This document shows positions 43,062-55,216 of a stretch of 64,000 bases of DNA, one piece after another. A program made the position numbers and the translations under genes. The DNA comes from Zea mays (taxonomy: Eukaryota > Streptophyta > Magnoliopsida > Poales > Poaceae): NCBI RefSeq assembly GCF_902167145.1, contig NC_050097.1:138285982-138349981 (forward strand). The letters run 5' to 3'. Every line of letters starts with the position of its first letter. Positions within the stretch are counted from its first letter, which is position 1. The notes under the pieces are model-generated. The model was not told the origin of the DNA and did not search any database. It saw only the letters and a program-made list of their open reading frames with translations.

Positions 43062-43085
43062 AATCCTACCCCCCTTAACAGAAAT
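43062..43085 (-). other. Polypurine tract of long-LTR Gypsy
   Basis: On the - strand a run TTAAGGGGGGTAGGATT precedes the LTR start TGTAACACCC. The bases before it (CGAGGACGAAATTTC) resemble the last codons of Gypsy pol, the only coding trace left in this element. Confidence 0.75.
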
Positions 43086-44580
43086 TTCGTCCTCGATATT
43101 TGTAAGAGAAGGGATATAAATGAAATGGTTTGTAGTTCAGTTTTTTTTGTCAATAATTGGTTCAAAATCCAGAGTCAATAGTGGGTGATTGGCAGAGCAT
43201 AGGTATCCACCCACTTATTAGGTAGGATATAAGAGGTGGATAGGTTAGGGCAAGAATAGGCAGGGGTAAGAAAGTTTATGGTGAGGAAGAACTCCGTATT
43301 TGGTGGTAATGCATCTGAAGATTGAGTTTGATTTCTCTCCTTCCTTGACGAGATTGATCTTTTCTTTTCCGGCCTTGGTCTCATTGATTCGAGGTCAGTG
43401 TATATTATCAGAGTTGGGGGAATCTGATTAAGATAGATATAGGTGTGATAGACTACATGAGGTAGGTTAAAAGTTGGTTTGACGTTAGGTGGGGATAAAC
43501 AGATTATGCAATCCATCGTGACACTATTGGTTGGGTTAGCTCTTATGCTCACAGTTGAGTTGGTCTAATGTACTGAGTTAAGTTAACACCTGGCTAGTAA
43601 GGTCTAATCTCTTCTACCAGTATTACTAGTCTGATTAAGTAGACCACATTAGATTGGTTTAGTAGATGGCTATGAGTCAAATGAGATTAGTCAAAATCTA
43701 ATTTGATTGTTTTGCTTCTATAGGTCAAGTTGTTGGGTATGGCCGAGCTGATCTAAGTTACCAATTTAGGCTTAGTGAGTTAGGAGTATGGCCTTATCTT
43801 TTGTACCACCATTAAACAACTCACGCTAGATTAGATCATAATAGATTAGATAGAATCTAGATTAGGTTGGTATGACTAGATTAAACTAGTTAAGACCTGA
43901 TTATTTTGGATTAGATCATGGTTGTTACACTAATGTGGGATAATTATGCTTATTTACGGCAAGATGAATCCATAAGGATAAGATAGAATCTTTTGAGGTC
44001 AGTTAGATCTATTAGGATAGGATAGAATCTTTTCAAGATAAGATGGGTCCATTAAGGTAAGATGGAATCTTTTAAGATAAGCTAGATCTATTAAGATAAG
44101 AGAGAATCTTTTAAGATAAGATTGATCTATTAGGATAAGATAATTTTTTTCAACTTAAGGGATTCTATCTAAAATAGATACACTTTAATGGAGGATAATC
44201 TAAGTTGTTTAGTTATCTCATGAATTTTATTTATTCATATCTATACGTATATGTAGATGTAATTACTCCACAACTAATCACACTCAATCAAAATCCAAAT
44301 CAAACAAGTATCATAAGAACAAGCATTCAAGCATATAGATACAAAAAATAGTTTTGTTTTTGTTCCTAAGAGTAGGTCTCCTATTCCTAAAAGTCACTTT
44401 AAGAACAGGATTTCAAAGTGTGAAATCCAAGTTTGTCTTTAGAAGAAAAAGGTAAGAGTAATCAGAGTAAAGCGGAAATAGATGAGAAAAGATTAAGATA
44501 AGTTTAGAAAAGAATCAGAGTAAGGCAAGTATTTAATGGTTGTCCAGTTCTATCTAGGTTTCGTCCTACAGTCAACATTC
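43086..44580 (-). other. Internal region of long-LTR Gypsy, non-coding
   Basis: About 1.5 kb without gag or pol. The middle is made of diverged short repeats (GATTAG, TTAGATTAG), followed at 43970-44165 by a clearer tandem array. It probably retains only packaging and priming signals. Confidence 0.7.
43970..44165. repeat. Tandem repeat of AAGATAG...AATCTTTT units
   Basis: About four diverged units of roughly 45 bp, each with (GG/AA)ATAAGATAGAATCTTTT followed by a TAGATCTATTA segment. Confidence 0.7.
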
Positions 44581-44591
44581 CTCTGATACCA
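44581..44591 (-). other. Primer-binding site of long-LTR Gypsy
   Basis: TGGTATCAGAG on the - strand, four bases after the 5' LTR; initiator-Met tRNA type. Confidence 0.85.
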
Positions 44592-44595
44592 CTTC

Positions 44596-47500
44596 TGTCA
44601 CACCCGGATTTCGGGGCACCAAGACCCGGGCGCGAACATAATCACTAGGTGTGCTAGGACCAAGTCTCACACATATGATGAATCATGGCACAGGATCGAA
44701 TGTCACATCTTTACTACATAACAGTTGTTCTATACAAAATAAATAAATAATTACATTATAAGGAGACAACGGTCCAACAACCCAAAGTTGACTGGGAGAC
44801 GAAGACCTAGACCTCTCACGAACTCATCGCAGCATCCTCCAAGCGCCTCATCCTGTGGTACCTGTTCTTAACCTGTGGGGGTGTGAGACATCAAGAGTGA
44901 GCTCACATACGTTCATAGCTCAACAAGATGTGGGGAATAATGTGCATGAACTCGCCAAAGGTGGGAGCTCACGTGAAGTGTAAGGCTTACCAAAGAGGAT
45001 GGTTGAAGCTGAGCATTGCTTTTAAAGTTGGTCAAAATTTTATTAGCAATTACTAAGTATAAGTAAATACCAACCCAATTAAATAGTAGAACAAAAGTAA
45101 CAATATCACCTGCGATGCAATGCATATGACAAATTGAATTTAGTTCCATAATTTAATCATGTGAGTGTTCGAGCTGCTCATGACCGTGAGCACGGCTAGT
45201 ATACCAGTTTTACACTCTACAGAGGTTGTGCATCTTTACCCACAAGTCATGTTACCCATCTGCCAAGTGACGGCCAATCCCATACACCTCTACCAAGGAG
45301 GCGAGGCAGGGTAACACTACGAGGCCTTTACAAAGTTCCACTAGCTTCAGAAAACCCGCTACAGTTTATAGGAAGCTCCAGTGCAGGAATCCCTCGCCTG
45401 ACCGCCATCGCAGCAAAATCAACCAAGGACCTCCCTACACTGACCACTCCCCTACTGCCCTTGCCCCTTTCGGGTAAGGTAGTCATCCACTAGCTTTCCT
45501 AGTTAATCAGCCAAGGGCGTCCCATTAAACCCTTGTGGTAGCACTATTTTCCCGGGTGGTTCTCCATGTTCCCATTAACATAATGATCTTATCATGAACA
45601 GTAAATAATGAACAGATAATAAAAAGTGTAATCATGAGTAGTGAATATATCTATACCGAAAACCACATAAAGCAATAGCATGTACTACCCAAAAAATTAG
45701 TAGTAAAACCAGTGGTGAAACAAGGTGTAAAGATAGTCAAAATCTAGGGTAACCTATTGGGTCCCATCAAAATTAACCTATGCAGATCATTATGATTAAT
45801 AAGAACATGACTGGGTAAAAAGGAAGTGATCAAGGGCACAACTTGCCTGGCACTTGAGATTCCAGGTACCAACTTGCTCTTCGGTGACTCGTGTCCTCAC
45901 TGCTAGTCGTAGCAATACAAACAGACATGGTATAGGCAAAATTAACATCACACCAAACATAAGAACAAACTGAATAATAATAATCTATGTGTCGCTACGA
46001 GATCGTGGGATCGAGAACTGCTAAATTCGGAGTTACGGTTATGAAGTTATGGTTTTCCTAAGATCCACGTGGTTAAGTATAGAATAGACTAAGTGCAATA
46101 TTTTAACCTATATTTCATGACAAAACAAAATTACCAGATGATAATAAATATTATTGTAAGACTAATGCAACTAGAATGGATCAAAACAGAGTTACAATTA
46201 TTGAATTATGAATTTCTGAAGATTTAATAGTGGTGTATAAAAGAAATTAAGCACATAATTTTATCCTTAAGTTTCATAGCAAAATAAAGTTATAAGGAGA
46301 TAAACAATATTAATATGAATTTATAGCAACTGGAATGGATCAAAAAGGAGTTCAAATGAGTTTAATATGGATTAAACAAGTTTATGGAATTGTTTTTGTA
46401 CTAAGAATCATTTTTAAATGTTATTTCTCTATTTACTAACAGCCCATGTACTGCGGACACAATATCCAGAAAGGTCAGGGTCTAAACTGTGAAATACAGG
46501 ACCTATATGCAATTACTTTTGAACTGGCGTGGATGGCGGGTTGAATAATAGAAACTAGAGGGTCTATTTATTAATTTGCGCACGGTTGAAGGGGTACGGG
46601 GCACTGTGATCCGTCCGATTCAAAACCAGTGGCCCAGATTAGAAGTTGTCTAAATCGAACCGGTATTCAATCCGGGCCGCCCGATCAGGGATCAACGGTT
46701 AACATTTAACAAAAGGGCTCATCTGTTGTACTCCGTCCGATCGGGGCTCGATGGTCAGGATCGGACGGGCGAATCCTGGTCACTGGATCCGCGATCAACG
46801 GCAGTCGCCCTCCCCTCACCTCACCCACATCAGATCCTGTTCACTGGATCCGCGATCAACGGCAGTCGCCCTCCCCTCACCCCACCCACATCGCACTATC
46901 CCCAAGCGGCGGCGCTATACAGGGCCACGGCGGAGGCCATCGCCGGTCGTTCCCAATCCACGATCCCGAGCGTCGTGCTTCAATCCAAAGGGCAATACAT
47001 GGAAACGGGACGCCAGCTAACCGTATGAGAAACTTCTCACCTCGACTCTGGCAGCAACGGGACTTGGTGACGTGGAGGAGCAGCGCGGCGGATCTCAAGA
47101 AGCACGGCGAGGAATTGCGGCTGTTCAGAGCATGAATCCACCCAAGCGAGGTTACGACGGTATTCCTAGAGGCATGATGAGGCCCATGGGTCCAATTCCG
47201 AAGACCCGCCCTTGCCATTAGCTCAAATCACCGGCAGCAGCATCACACGTTTTCTCTCTCATGACGGTGACCATCTGTGTGGTGGAGTTACCCAGCGGTG
47301 CCAATCGTTCCATGGTGCAGAGGTGGGGAAGAAGGCGCTCGCGTCACAATTTTATAGCTTCAGCGGAGGTTGGTTCGCGGTGGTTGTAACGGAACCCGGC
47401 GACTCCGCGCAGAAACAATGTCGGCGGTGAAGTCTCACATGGTTCGTGACGAAGGATGAGAGGAGGGATGCGACACGGTTTTATAACCTGGGAGAAAGGG

Positions 47501-48199
47501 AGCCGAGCCCAGACAGGTAGCATTCCACGAATTTCGGCTTCGGTTTCGGTAGGTGCATGCGCGAGCTCGGAATCCCCGGGCAGCACCACGGTTCTGTTGC
47601 GCCGATGCGGGGAAAGAGATGAAAATGGCACTGACCGATGGGTCCCGCGTGGAAGTGACTAGGAGTTGCATGAGGTGGGCTGGCGGGTGAAGGCACGAGC
47701 TGGGCTGCAGAGGAGCCGGCCCAGACAGTCCCCCATTTCCCTTTTGTTTTTTTTATTTTCCTGCTTTAGATTTCCATTTTATTCTCCTATTTTAAATTTT
47801 CAAGTTTAGTTAAGGTTCATATTTCAATTTTAGTACAAATGCACAAGCACAAAACTCCAAGCACAAGTGCAAAGTTTTTTATTTACTTATTTTTTTATAT
47901 ATTCATTACATTATTTATTTTAAACAACTACTTCCAAGTGCATATTTTATACCCACCGAATATATGTTGAAATAATTTCTATTGCACAAATTCATGAGTT
48001 ATTTCAGATAATATCTCTAAATCTTTTATCCAGAGAGAATAACTTAATTTATATGGGATCCTTAAATCCTTTATTGTTAGCTATATCTATTTAAGAAGAT
48101 GTGACTTAAAAGGTGAGATAATTTGTATAAAAAATGTCATGGGTTCAATTCTTCGTTTTATTCTATCAGAAACCCATAATAATATTTTTGGGTGTTACA
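44596..48199 (-). repeat. Long Gypsy 5' LTR
   Basis: A 3604-bp uninterrupted LTR that shows how the split 3' LTR should read. It contains a tandem duplication of about 60 bp (two copies of GATCCTG(G/T)TCACTGGATCC within about 46773-46892) that occurs once in the 3' LTR (near 41710). Confidence 0.92.
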
Positions 48200-49911
48200 A
48201 CCATTTAACTTCTCAACCTTACCAAGTAATTTGGCATTCTCAGTTCTAAGGTTAGAGACAGTGTCATGGAAAATGCTAAGCTCTGTAGACAAGTTTTCAT
48301 TTTTTCTCTACTTCCTGAGCATAAGCATTTTTAACTTTAACATGCTTTTTGTTTTCCTTAATAAGGAATTCCTCTTGGCTATCCAAGAGTCCATCCTTCT
48401 CATGAATGGCACATATTAATTCATTTAGTTTTTCCTTTTGTTGCATGTTAAGGTTGGCAAAAAGACTAAGCAGGTCATCTTCATCTTCACTAGAGCTACC
48501 CTCATCACTAGATGTTGTATATTTAGTGGAGGCTCTAGATTTTACCTTCTTCTTTTTGCCGTCCTTTGCCATGAGGCACTTGTGGCCGATGTTGGGGAAG
48601 AGGAGGCCTTTGGTGACGGCGATGTTGGTGGCGTCCTCGTCGGAGGAGGAGTCAGTGGAGCTCTCATCGGAGTTCCATTCCCGGCATACATGGGCATCGT
48701 CGCCCTTCTTCTTGTAGTCTCTTTTCTTTTCCTTCCTCTTTCCCTTCTTGTCGTCGCCCCTGTCACTGTCACTTGATAATGGACATTTAGCAATAAAATG
48801 GCCGAGCTTACCACATTTGTAGCACACTTTCTTGGAGCGGGGTTTGTAATCCTTCCCCCTCCTTTGTTTGAGGATTTGGCGGAATCTCTTGATGATGAGC
48901 GCCATTTCCTCGTTGTCGAGCTTGGAGGCGTCGATGGGGAGCCTACTTGATATAGACTCTTCTTTCTTTTCTTTCGCCGCTTTGAATGCGACGGGTTACA
49001 CCTCGGGTGTGGAGGTGCCGCCTTGCTCGATGATTTGTTTGGAGCCTTTGATCATCAACTCAAAGCTCACAAACTTTCCTATAACCTCCTCAGGAGACAT
49101 TAGCTTATATCTAGGATCACCACGAATTAATTGAACTTCTGTAGGATTACAAAAAACAAGTGATCTTAGAATAACCTTGACCATTTCATGGTCATCCCAT
49201 TTGGTGCTCCCGAGGTTGCGCACTTGGTCGACCAAGGTCTTGAGCCGGTTGTACATTGCTTGTGGCTCCTCTCCTTGGTTGAGGATGAATCGACCGAGCT
49301 CCCCCTCGATCGTCTCCCGCTTGGTGATCTTGGTCACCTCGTCCCCTTCGTGCGCGGTCTTTAGCACATCCCAAATCTCATTCGCACTCTTTAACCCTTG
49401 CACCTTATTATACTCCTCTCGACATAGAGAGGCGAGGAGTATAGTGGTGGCTTGGGAGTTGATAGCCTTCATCCCCCACAAATGGTACTTGCGCTCCAAA
49501 CTCAACAATGTCCCAAATGCTAGCATGGAGTGAGGTTAGATGATGCCTCATTTTATCACTCCACATACAATAATCTTCACCGTCAAAAACCGGTAGTTTG
49601 CCTAATGGGACGGAAAGTAAAGGAGTGTGTTTGGAAATGCGGGGATGGCATAAGGGGATCTTACTAAATTTCTTGCGTTCATGGCGCTTAGAAGTGACGG
49701 ATGGCGTGTCGGAGCCGGAGGTGGAGGGCAACGAAGAGTTGGTTTCGTAGTAGACCACTTTCTTCATTTTTTTCTTCTTGTCGCCACTCCGATGCGACTT
49801 GACGTGGGGAGGTGATTCCTCCCTTCCTTTGGCGCCGGACTCCCTTGATGGAGCCTTCCCGTGGCTTGTGGCCGTTTCCATCTCCCTCTTGGTGGATCCT
49901 CCCGACATCAC
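48200..49911 (-). pseudogene. Copia gag, 5' part before nested insertion
   Basis: Three blocks in different frames. 49408-49911 starts MMSGGSTKREMETATSHGKA and includes LPVFDGEDYCMWSDKMRHHL; 48996-49526 is the UBN2-type Gag core (AINSQATTILLASLCREEY, SANEIWDVLKTAHEGDEVT, EPQAMYNRLKTLVDQV); 48297-48905 carries the zinc knuckle CYKCGKLGHFIAKC (CX2CX4HX4C) and an acidic Ser-rich stretch. The UBN2 core and zinc knuckle would package RNA. Frameshifts near 49520 and 48990 break it. The rest of gag lies at 24962-25830, beyond the inserted Gypsy element. Confidence 0.85.
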
Positions 49912-49940
49912 TTCGAGTGGTTAAACTCTAATGAAGTACC

Positions 49941-49954
49941 GGGCTCTGATACCA
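49941..49954 (-). other. Primer-binding site of Copia element
   Basis: TGGTATCAGAGCCC on the - strand, two bases after the 5' LTR; initiator-Met tRNA type. Confidence 0.9.
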
Positions 49955-49956
49955 AT

Positions 49957-51226
49957 TGAAAGTCACCTAGAGGGGGGTGAATAGGCGAAAACTGAAATTT
50001 ACAAACTTTAAGCACAACTACAAGCCAGGGTTAGCGTTAGAAATAAAATCGAGTCCAAAAGGGAGGGCGAAAACAAATCAACCAAGAAATAAAGCGAGTG
50101 ACACGGTGATTTGTTTTACCGAGGTTCGGTTCTTGCAAACCTAGTCCCTATTGAGGTGGTCACAAAGACCGGGTCTCTTTCAACCCTTTCCCTCTCTCAA
50201 ACGGTCACTTTGACCGAGTGAGCTTTCTCCTTAATCAAACGGGTCACTTAGACCCCTCACAAGGACCACCACAACTTGGTGTCTCTTGCTTTGATTACAA
50301 ATGTCTTGAGAACAAGAATGAGGAAGAAGAAATCGATCCAAGAACAAGAGCTCAAAGAACACGAGCAAAACTCTCTCTCTAGTCACTAAGTGTTTGGAGT
50401 GTATTTGGGACTTGGAGAGGCTTTGATTCTTTTGAATTGTGTCTTGTATTGATTGCACTAGCTCTTGTATTGAATGAGATGTCTAAAAAACTTGGATGCT
50501 TGGAGTGGTGGTGGTTGGGGGGTATTTATAGCCCCAACCATCAATTCAACTATTGGGGAGGTTGTCTGTCGATGGGCGCACCGGACAGTCCATTGCGCCA
50601 CCGGACAGTGTCCGGTGCGCCAGCCACGTCACCCAACCGTTAGGGTTCTGAGGGTTTCGACCGTTGGAGCTCTGACATCTTGGGGCACCGGACAGTCCAT
50701 TGCGCCACCGGACAGTGTCCGGTGCGCCAGCCACGTCACCCAACCGTTAGGGTTCTGACGGTTTCGACCGTTGGAGCCCTGACATCTTGGGGAACCAGAC
50801 AGTCCGGTGCGCCTCTGATGCCTGCTCTGACTTCTGCGCGCACTGTTCACGCACTGTTCACACTTTTGCAGACGACCGTTGCGCTGTTAGCCGTTGCTCC
50901 GCTTGGCGCACCGGACAGTCCGGTGAATTATAGCGGAGCGGCGTCTGAGAAACCTGAAAGTGAAGAGTTCAGACTGTACGGCCCCTGGTGCACCGGACAC
51001 TGTTCGGTGGTGCACCAGACACTCCGGTGCGCCAGACCAGGGTTCTCTTCGGTTTCTTTTGCTCCTTTCTTTTGAACCCTAACTTAGATCTTTTTATTGG
51101 TTTGTGTTGAACCTTTAGCACATATAGAACATATAATCTAGAGCAAACTAGTTAGTCCAATTATTTGTGTTGGGCATTCAACCACCAAAATCATTTAGGA
51201 AAAGGTTTGACCCTATTTCCCTTTCA
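49957..51226 (-). repeat. Copia 5' LTR
   Basis: A 1270-bp LTR starting TGAAAGGGAAATAGGG and ending GACTTTCA on the - strand. TATAAATA lies at 50523-50530 (- strand). The U3 part holds many CACCGGACAGTCCGGTG-type palindromes and an internal duplication (about 50575-50660 and about 50690-50775). Confidence 0.92.
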
Positions 51227-52024
51227 CTAATCCTCTGTGGAGGTCGCACACTTTACCCACAAGTCGTGATTCCCGTTCTGCCTGGGGTTAGCCTCTCCAT
51301 TGATCACTACCAAGGTGACCTAGCAGGGTCTCACTACATAGCCTTTACAAAGATTTCCCAGAGGTCATAGCCGCCCGTTAGGTTTCTCCAGTTTGATAAA
51401 CACAGTACCTCTCCCCAAAGGAAGCGTGACTAACAAAACCAAATCAAAAAACCTCTGCAACCAGCCTCGGCAGAGCAAGTACTGTGTCTGGGCCCCATTG
51501 ACGGTCCTACGACGAAGCCAACTACACCTCAGGTTCCTCTAATTAATCAGCTAGGGTGTCCCATTCCACCCTCATGGTTGCATTGTTATCCCGGGTGGTT
51601 ACTCCACGAATAGGTCCTTACGGAGAGGTACTGAGGAAAACAGTCTGAGTCCTCTAAAGTATCAAAAGATCATAATCGTGATAACATCATCGTATCATAA
51701 ATGTTCACATCATGTTCATTGATTAAAGTAAAGCAATAGCATGAAGCTAACCATAGTAACCCAAAAGGTAATCAAGGACAAGGTAAATACAAAGCTAGTC
51801 AATCTTTTGGTTTCAATTAAGTAATGCGGGACAGTGAATTATAAATAGGTAGGACATAATGGGTCAGAGGACACTTGCCTTCACCAAACAGATGCTCAGG
51901 GTCTTCAACTTCGTAGAACTCGAAGATCCTAACCACTTGGTCGCCGAAGCTTGACCGTCGATTCCTCAAAGCTCGGAAACAAATCACGACCTAATCGCAA
52001 CGCGAAGACAAACTGGCACAAACA

Positions 52025-52027
<3 letters not shown>

Positions 52028-52055
<28 letters not shown>
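52028..52055. repeat. (TA)n microsatellite
   Basis: About 14 uninterrupted TA dinucleotides inside the solo LTR. Confidence 0.9.
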
Positions 52056-52058
<3 letters not shown>

Positions 52059-52319
52059 TAAGAACATTACACCATTTAAGGAAAAACAACATAAAACATG
52101 CAAAACGAAATAGAGCGCGTTGCTATGGTCACGCGAGGAAAAGAACTGCGATAGTCGGAGCTACGATCGAGAAGTTATCGCATTTATGCCAAACAGGTAT
52201 AACTATAACCTTTAATTCGACATTATCAAATATAAATTATATCTAATATTTAGTTTCGCTTAACCTGTTACGCTAGCAGCTGTCCGTTAAACCAGTAATT
52301 TAATTAAAGCGAGAGATTC

Positions 52320-52920
52320 TAAGCGGGTCGAATTTTCGACGCGCGAAACAACACGACAGCGTGCAAACGACGCGCGGACAAGCGCGACATAGCATGCTGA
52401 CGACACACGAAACAGTGTGTGCGACCAGCACGAATGACACGTGAATCAGCACGCGACCACGAGCACATCACGCGTGAACAGCGCGCAGACAAGGCGACGA
52501 CGCGTGATGATCGCTAACAAATAACACGATTACACTAAACAAGTATTGTTAGAACATTAATTCGGTATAATTATATTAATTGACATTTATCAAATTTAAA
52601 TTAAAAACTACTATTTAGTTTTGACTAAATTACTATTTTAATAGCGAACGATTAATTAACTGACCTGAGTGATTATAAGTGAACGATTTAACATTGTGCG
52701 CGGACAGCGCGCCACAATGTGCGAAAACAACGCACGGACGACGCGCGGCAACGCGTGAGAACAGCACGTGCGACACGTGCGAGCGATGCGTGATGAAGCG
52801 AATGAACAACATGTGTGATACGCGTGAACGACGCGCGACGACACGCGCGACAACACGCGAAAACAGCGCGACGCGCGAAAGGCACGCAATTCAGCGCGCG
52901 GCAACACGCGAGAATCGCTA
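52320..52920. repeat. Degenerate CG-rich quasi-repeat
   Basis: Two clusters (52330-52510 and 52690-52915) of short ACGCGCGA/ACACGCGA/GCGCGACA words, separated by an AT-rich 170-bp stretch that is itself similar to the flanking sequence. This looks like a duplicated larger unit of roughly 370 bp with internal short repeats. Confidence 0.6.
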
Positions 52921-54084
52921 ACAGATATCGTGTTTATACTAAGTAAGTATTTATTCAGAAACCTTTGAATTGGTATTAATCACTTTAACATTTATTCATA
53001 AAAGCGTAAATTAAATTTGTACATTAGTTTTAATAGAAAGTTATTTTAATAATCAACGACTAAACAAATAAGTAATTAATTAGCGAAAACATGCGCCATG
53101 ATAAAATAATATTTTTTAACATGTTCTCGACATTATTGCGAAGCTGACGCAGCTAAAATGGGTCGAAACGTGTTTATGACACAAAATATATTGAATATTT
53201 ACACTTCGTCAATTATTTATGGTGTGGCGTGATTTTATTGGTCAAAAATGAGCCACACAAAGGGCCACGGAGTTTTTAGCCATAGAAGATCGGTGTGTTG
53301 CATTTGCATATAGTGGGGTCTACATGGTGAATTTTCTCTAAACGTGAAACAAGGAAAGGGCCCACGGATGTTCTACTTTGTTCGTTTGCATGCGACCACG
53401 AGACTTATGCGTGGGGAGAAGACTATTTCCATTTCTCTGGTGGGCTGGGCACGACAGCTGCGTGGAGCACACATTCGGGAGATGGCCCGCAGCGATGGGG
53501 CTCGCCCACGTGCAGAGGACAGGAGAGGCAGTGCGGCTCGCTGGAGCCAGGGCTAGGATGAGCATCGACGCGCGGTCGCGATGGCACTCAGGAATCAGGA
53601 TGGCACAAGGTTGACGACGGCCATGGCCGGCGGGGTTGCTCAGCAACAAACGCATCGATGGGAATGACACAGATGGAAGAGGGAAAAGCCAATGAGTTTC
53701 TCACCTCGCAGTGAAACGCGGTGGTGCTCCATGGGCGATGGGGGCTTGGAGCGTAGCATGAGGCGGGGTTGCGGCGTGCAACAACACTCCTGCGCGACGG
53801 TGCTCCGGCCGTCGGGCGTGCAGCAGCGGCTTCGCCGATGATGGTGTACTGGCCACGCGCATTGGGATCCGGCGGCAGGAGGAAAGCGACGGCGCCGGGC
53901 GAGCTGGGCACGCGGCAGCAGGGCCGGTGCTCGGTCGCCATGGCTGCGCGGCTGGAGAAAGGAGGGAGCAGGGGCACTGGGCGAGCTGGTTGCCATGGCA
54001 AGAGCGAGCTCGGCCAGGGGCTGCGGGAACTGCCGATCGCGAGGCGGGGTTATGGCGTGTGTTCCTGTGCAGAGGGGTGTGCGC

Positions 54085-55208
54085 CATGGTTTACAAAACC
54101 GGTAAAAACCGACGGTAAACCGGTCAGTTTACCGAAACTTCGGTAAACCACCGGTTTTTTTAAAACTCGTTCTAAATTCAAAAAATTTGAAAACATTCAT
54201 AAAAAACGAAAACCGCTGGTAAACCGTTATTTGATACCGGTAAACCGCCAGTTTTTGCCGAAAAACTGGATTTAATGCCAAAACTGAGTATTTAGTGGTC
54301 AATTTAGGTATATTAGTCTTGTTTACTATTATATGCTATATGTGAAGATGTTATATGTGAAGATAAATTCGTAGCTCAAGTCCAATTTAGGCATTTAGTG
54401 GTCAATTTCGGTTTCATTTCCTGTCCAAGATGGATCCGTAGATCAAGTAGCTTTAGTTCTTCTAATAACTATCTATCTAGACAAGACTCAATCTAGAACC
54501 CTTAGCTCCAGTTCTTCTATATGTGTTCCTAAGATTTACTGATAAGGAGAAAAGTCCAACACTTGATGAGGTGCACTTGCAATACACAAACACCAAACAC
54601 ACATACCAGTATGTTTTTTTTCTTTGTGGATAAATATTTATTTGTCGTTCTTGTTTTCTCGCTAATGTATCTCATATATTTTGTATAGACCTATCACTAT
54701 CACTTTAACGGATTGGAACAATACCACGATCCTTCTAACATGCCTGAGTACTATCACTATGACTCGAGATAAACATGTGAGTATTGTGAAATAAGTCGAC
54801 CTATGTGTCGTTGCCTCGTTGGAGAGTTGTAAAATAACTAGTTTTTGAGCATTGTGAAGTTCGTTGGTTGTTTGTTGCATGAGAACTGGTGTTTGTGGTT
54901 GCATATGTATGTTACTTGTTATTTTGGTGAACACATGTCATGTGAATCAATTAATATTTACTATGCAATGTGAATTGAGGAAACCACAAATAAATATTGT
55001 CAAATTTTTCCATTTTTCTGTAAAAAACAGCAAAACCCGGTTCGTTTCGCGGTTAACCGGTGGTTTAGAGCGATTTTTCGCCGGTAAACCGGTTCGAATT
55101 CAAATTGATTTGAACTGGTCAAACCAGTCGGTTTTTACTAGTTTACCGTCGGTAAACCGTTACCGGTGGGTAGTGGTTTTCGCATAGAAAACGGTTTTGT
55201 AAACCGTG
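54085..55208. mobile_element. Non-autonomous hAT-like element
   Basis: Terminal inverted repeats of 17 bp with one mismatch: CATGGTTTACAAAACCG on the left and, in reverse complement, CACGGTTTACAAAACCG on the right. The flanks are GTGTGCGC (54077-54084) and ATGTGCGC (55209-55216), an 8-bp duplication with one difference, as expected for hAT. Both ends are packed with GGTAAACCGGT-like subterminal motifs, typical transposase-binding arrays. The interior has no transposase frame. Confidence 0.75.
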
Positions 55209-55216
55209 ATGTGCGC

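Larger units (their letters stand above)
25831..48199 (-). mobile_element. Long-LTR non-autonomous Gypsy element (Prem1/Tekay/Xilon-like)
   Basis: Two 3.55-3.6 kb LTRs (TGTAACACCC...GGGTGTGACA on the - strand) surround only 1.53 kb of internal DNA (43062-44595). The primer site (Met tRNA) lies next to the right LTR and the purine tract next to the left one, fixing the orientation. The target duplication ACCAT is at 25826-25830 and 48200-48204. No gag or pol is present. The 3' LTR is split by the Huck-like element. The family is suggested by LTR length and termini only. Confidence 0.88.
19982..51226 (-). mobile_element. Ji/Opie-like Copia retrotransposon (SIRE lineage), interrupted
   Basis: Read on the - strand: 5' LTR 51226-49957, Met-tRNA primer site, gag, then a 22-kb nested insertion (25831-48199), then the rest of gag, protease, integrase, RT, RNase H, and 3' LTR 21180-19982. 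The gene order (integrase before RT) is that of Copia. The target duplication CTAAT is at 19977-19981 and 51227-51231. The LTR start TGAAAGGGAAATAGGGTCAA and the protein motifs match the abundant maize Ji/Opie group. Many stops and frameshifts make it inactive. Confidence 0.9.
51232..54076 (-). repeat. Solo Gypsy LTR, segment 3
   Basis: Largest piece of the solo LTR. It begins with the block that matches 26450-26560 of the other long Gypsy LTR and contains a TA microsatellite, the CG-rich quasi-repeat and a GC-rich stretch at 53340-54070. Long GC-rich frames there are not recognisable as genes. Confidence 0.7.

Noticed and set aside
52679..52921. Frame encoding a repeated TRE/RATTRE peptide
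   Set aside because: Translation of the CG-rich quasi-repeat in the solo LTR; low complexity.
53338..54146. GC-rich overlapping frames of 100-140 codons on both strands
   Set aside because: Inside the solo LTR, no recognisable domain, and open in several frames at once as expected from composition.
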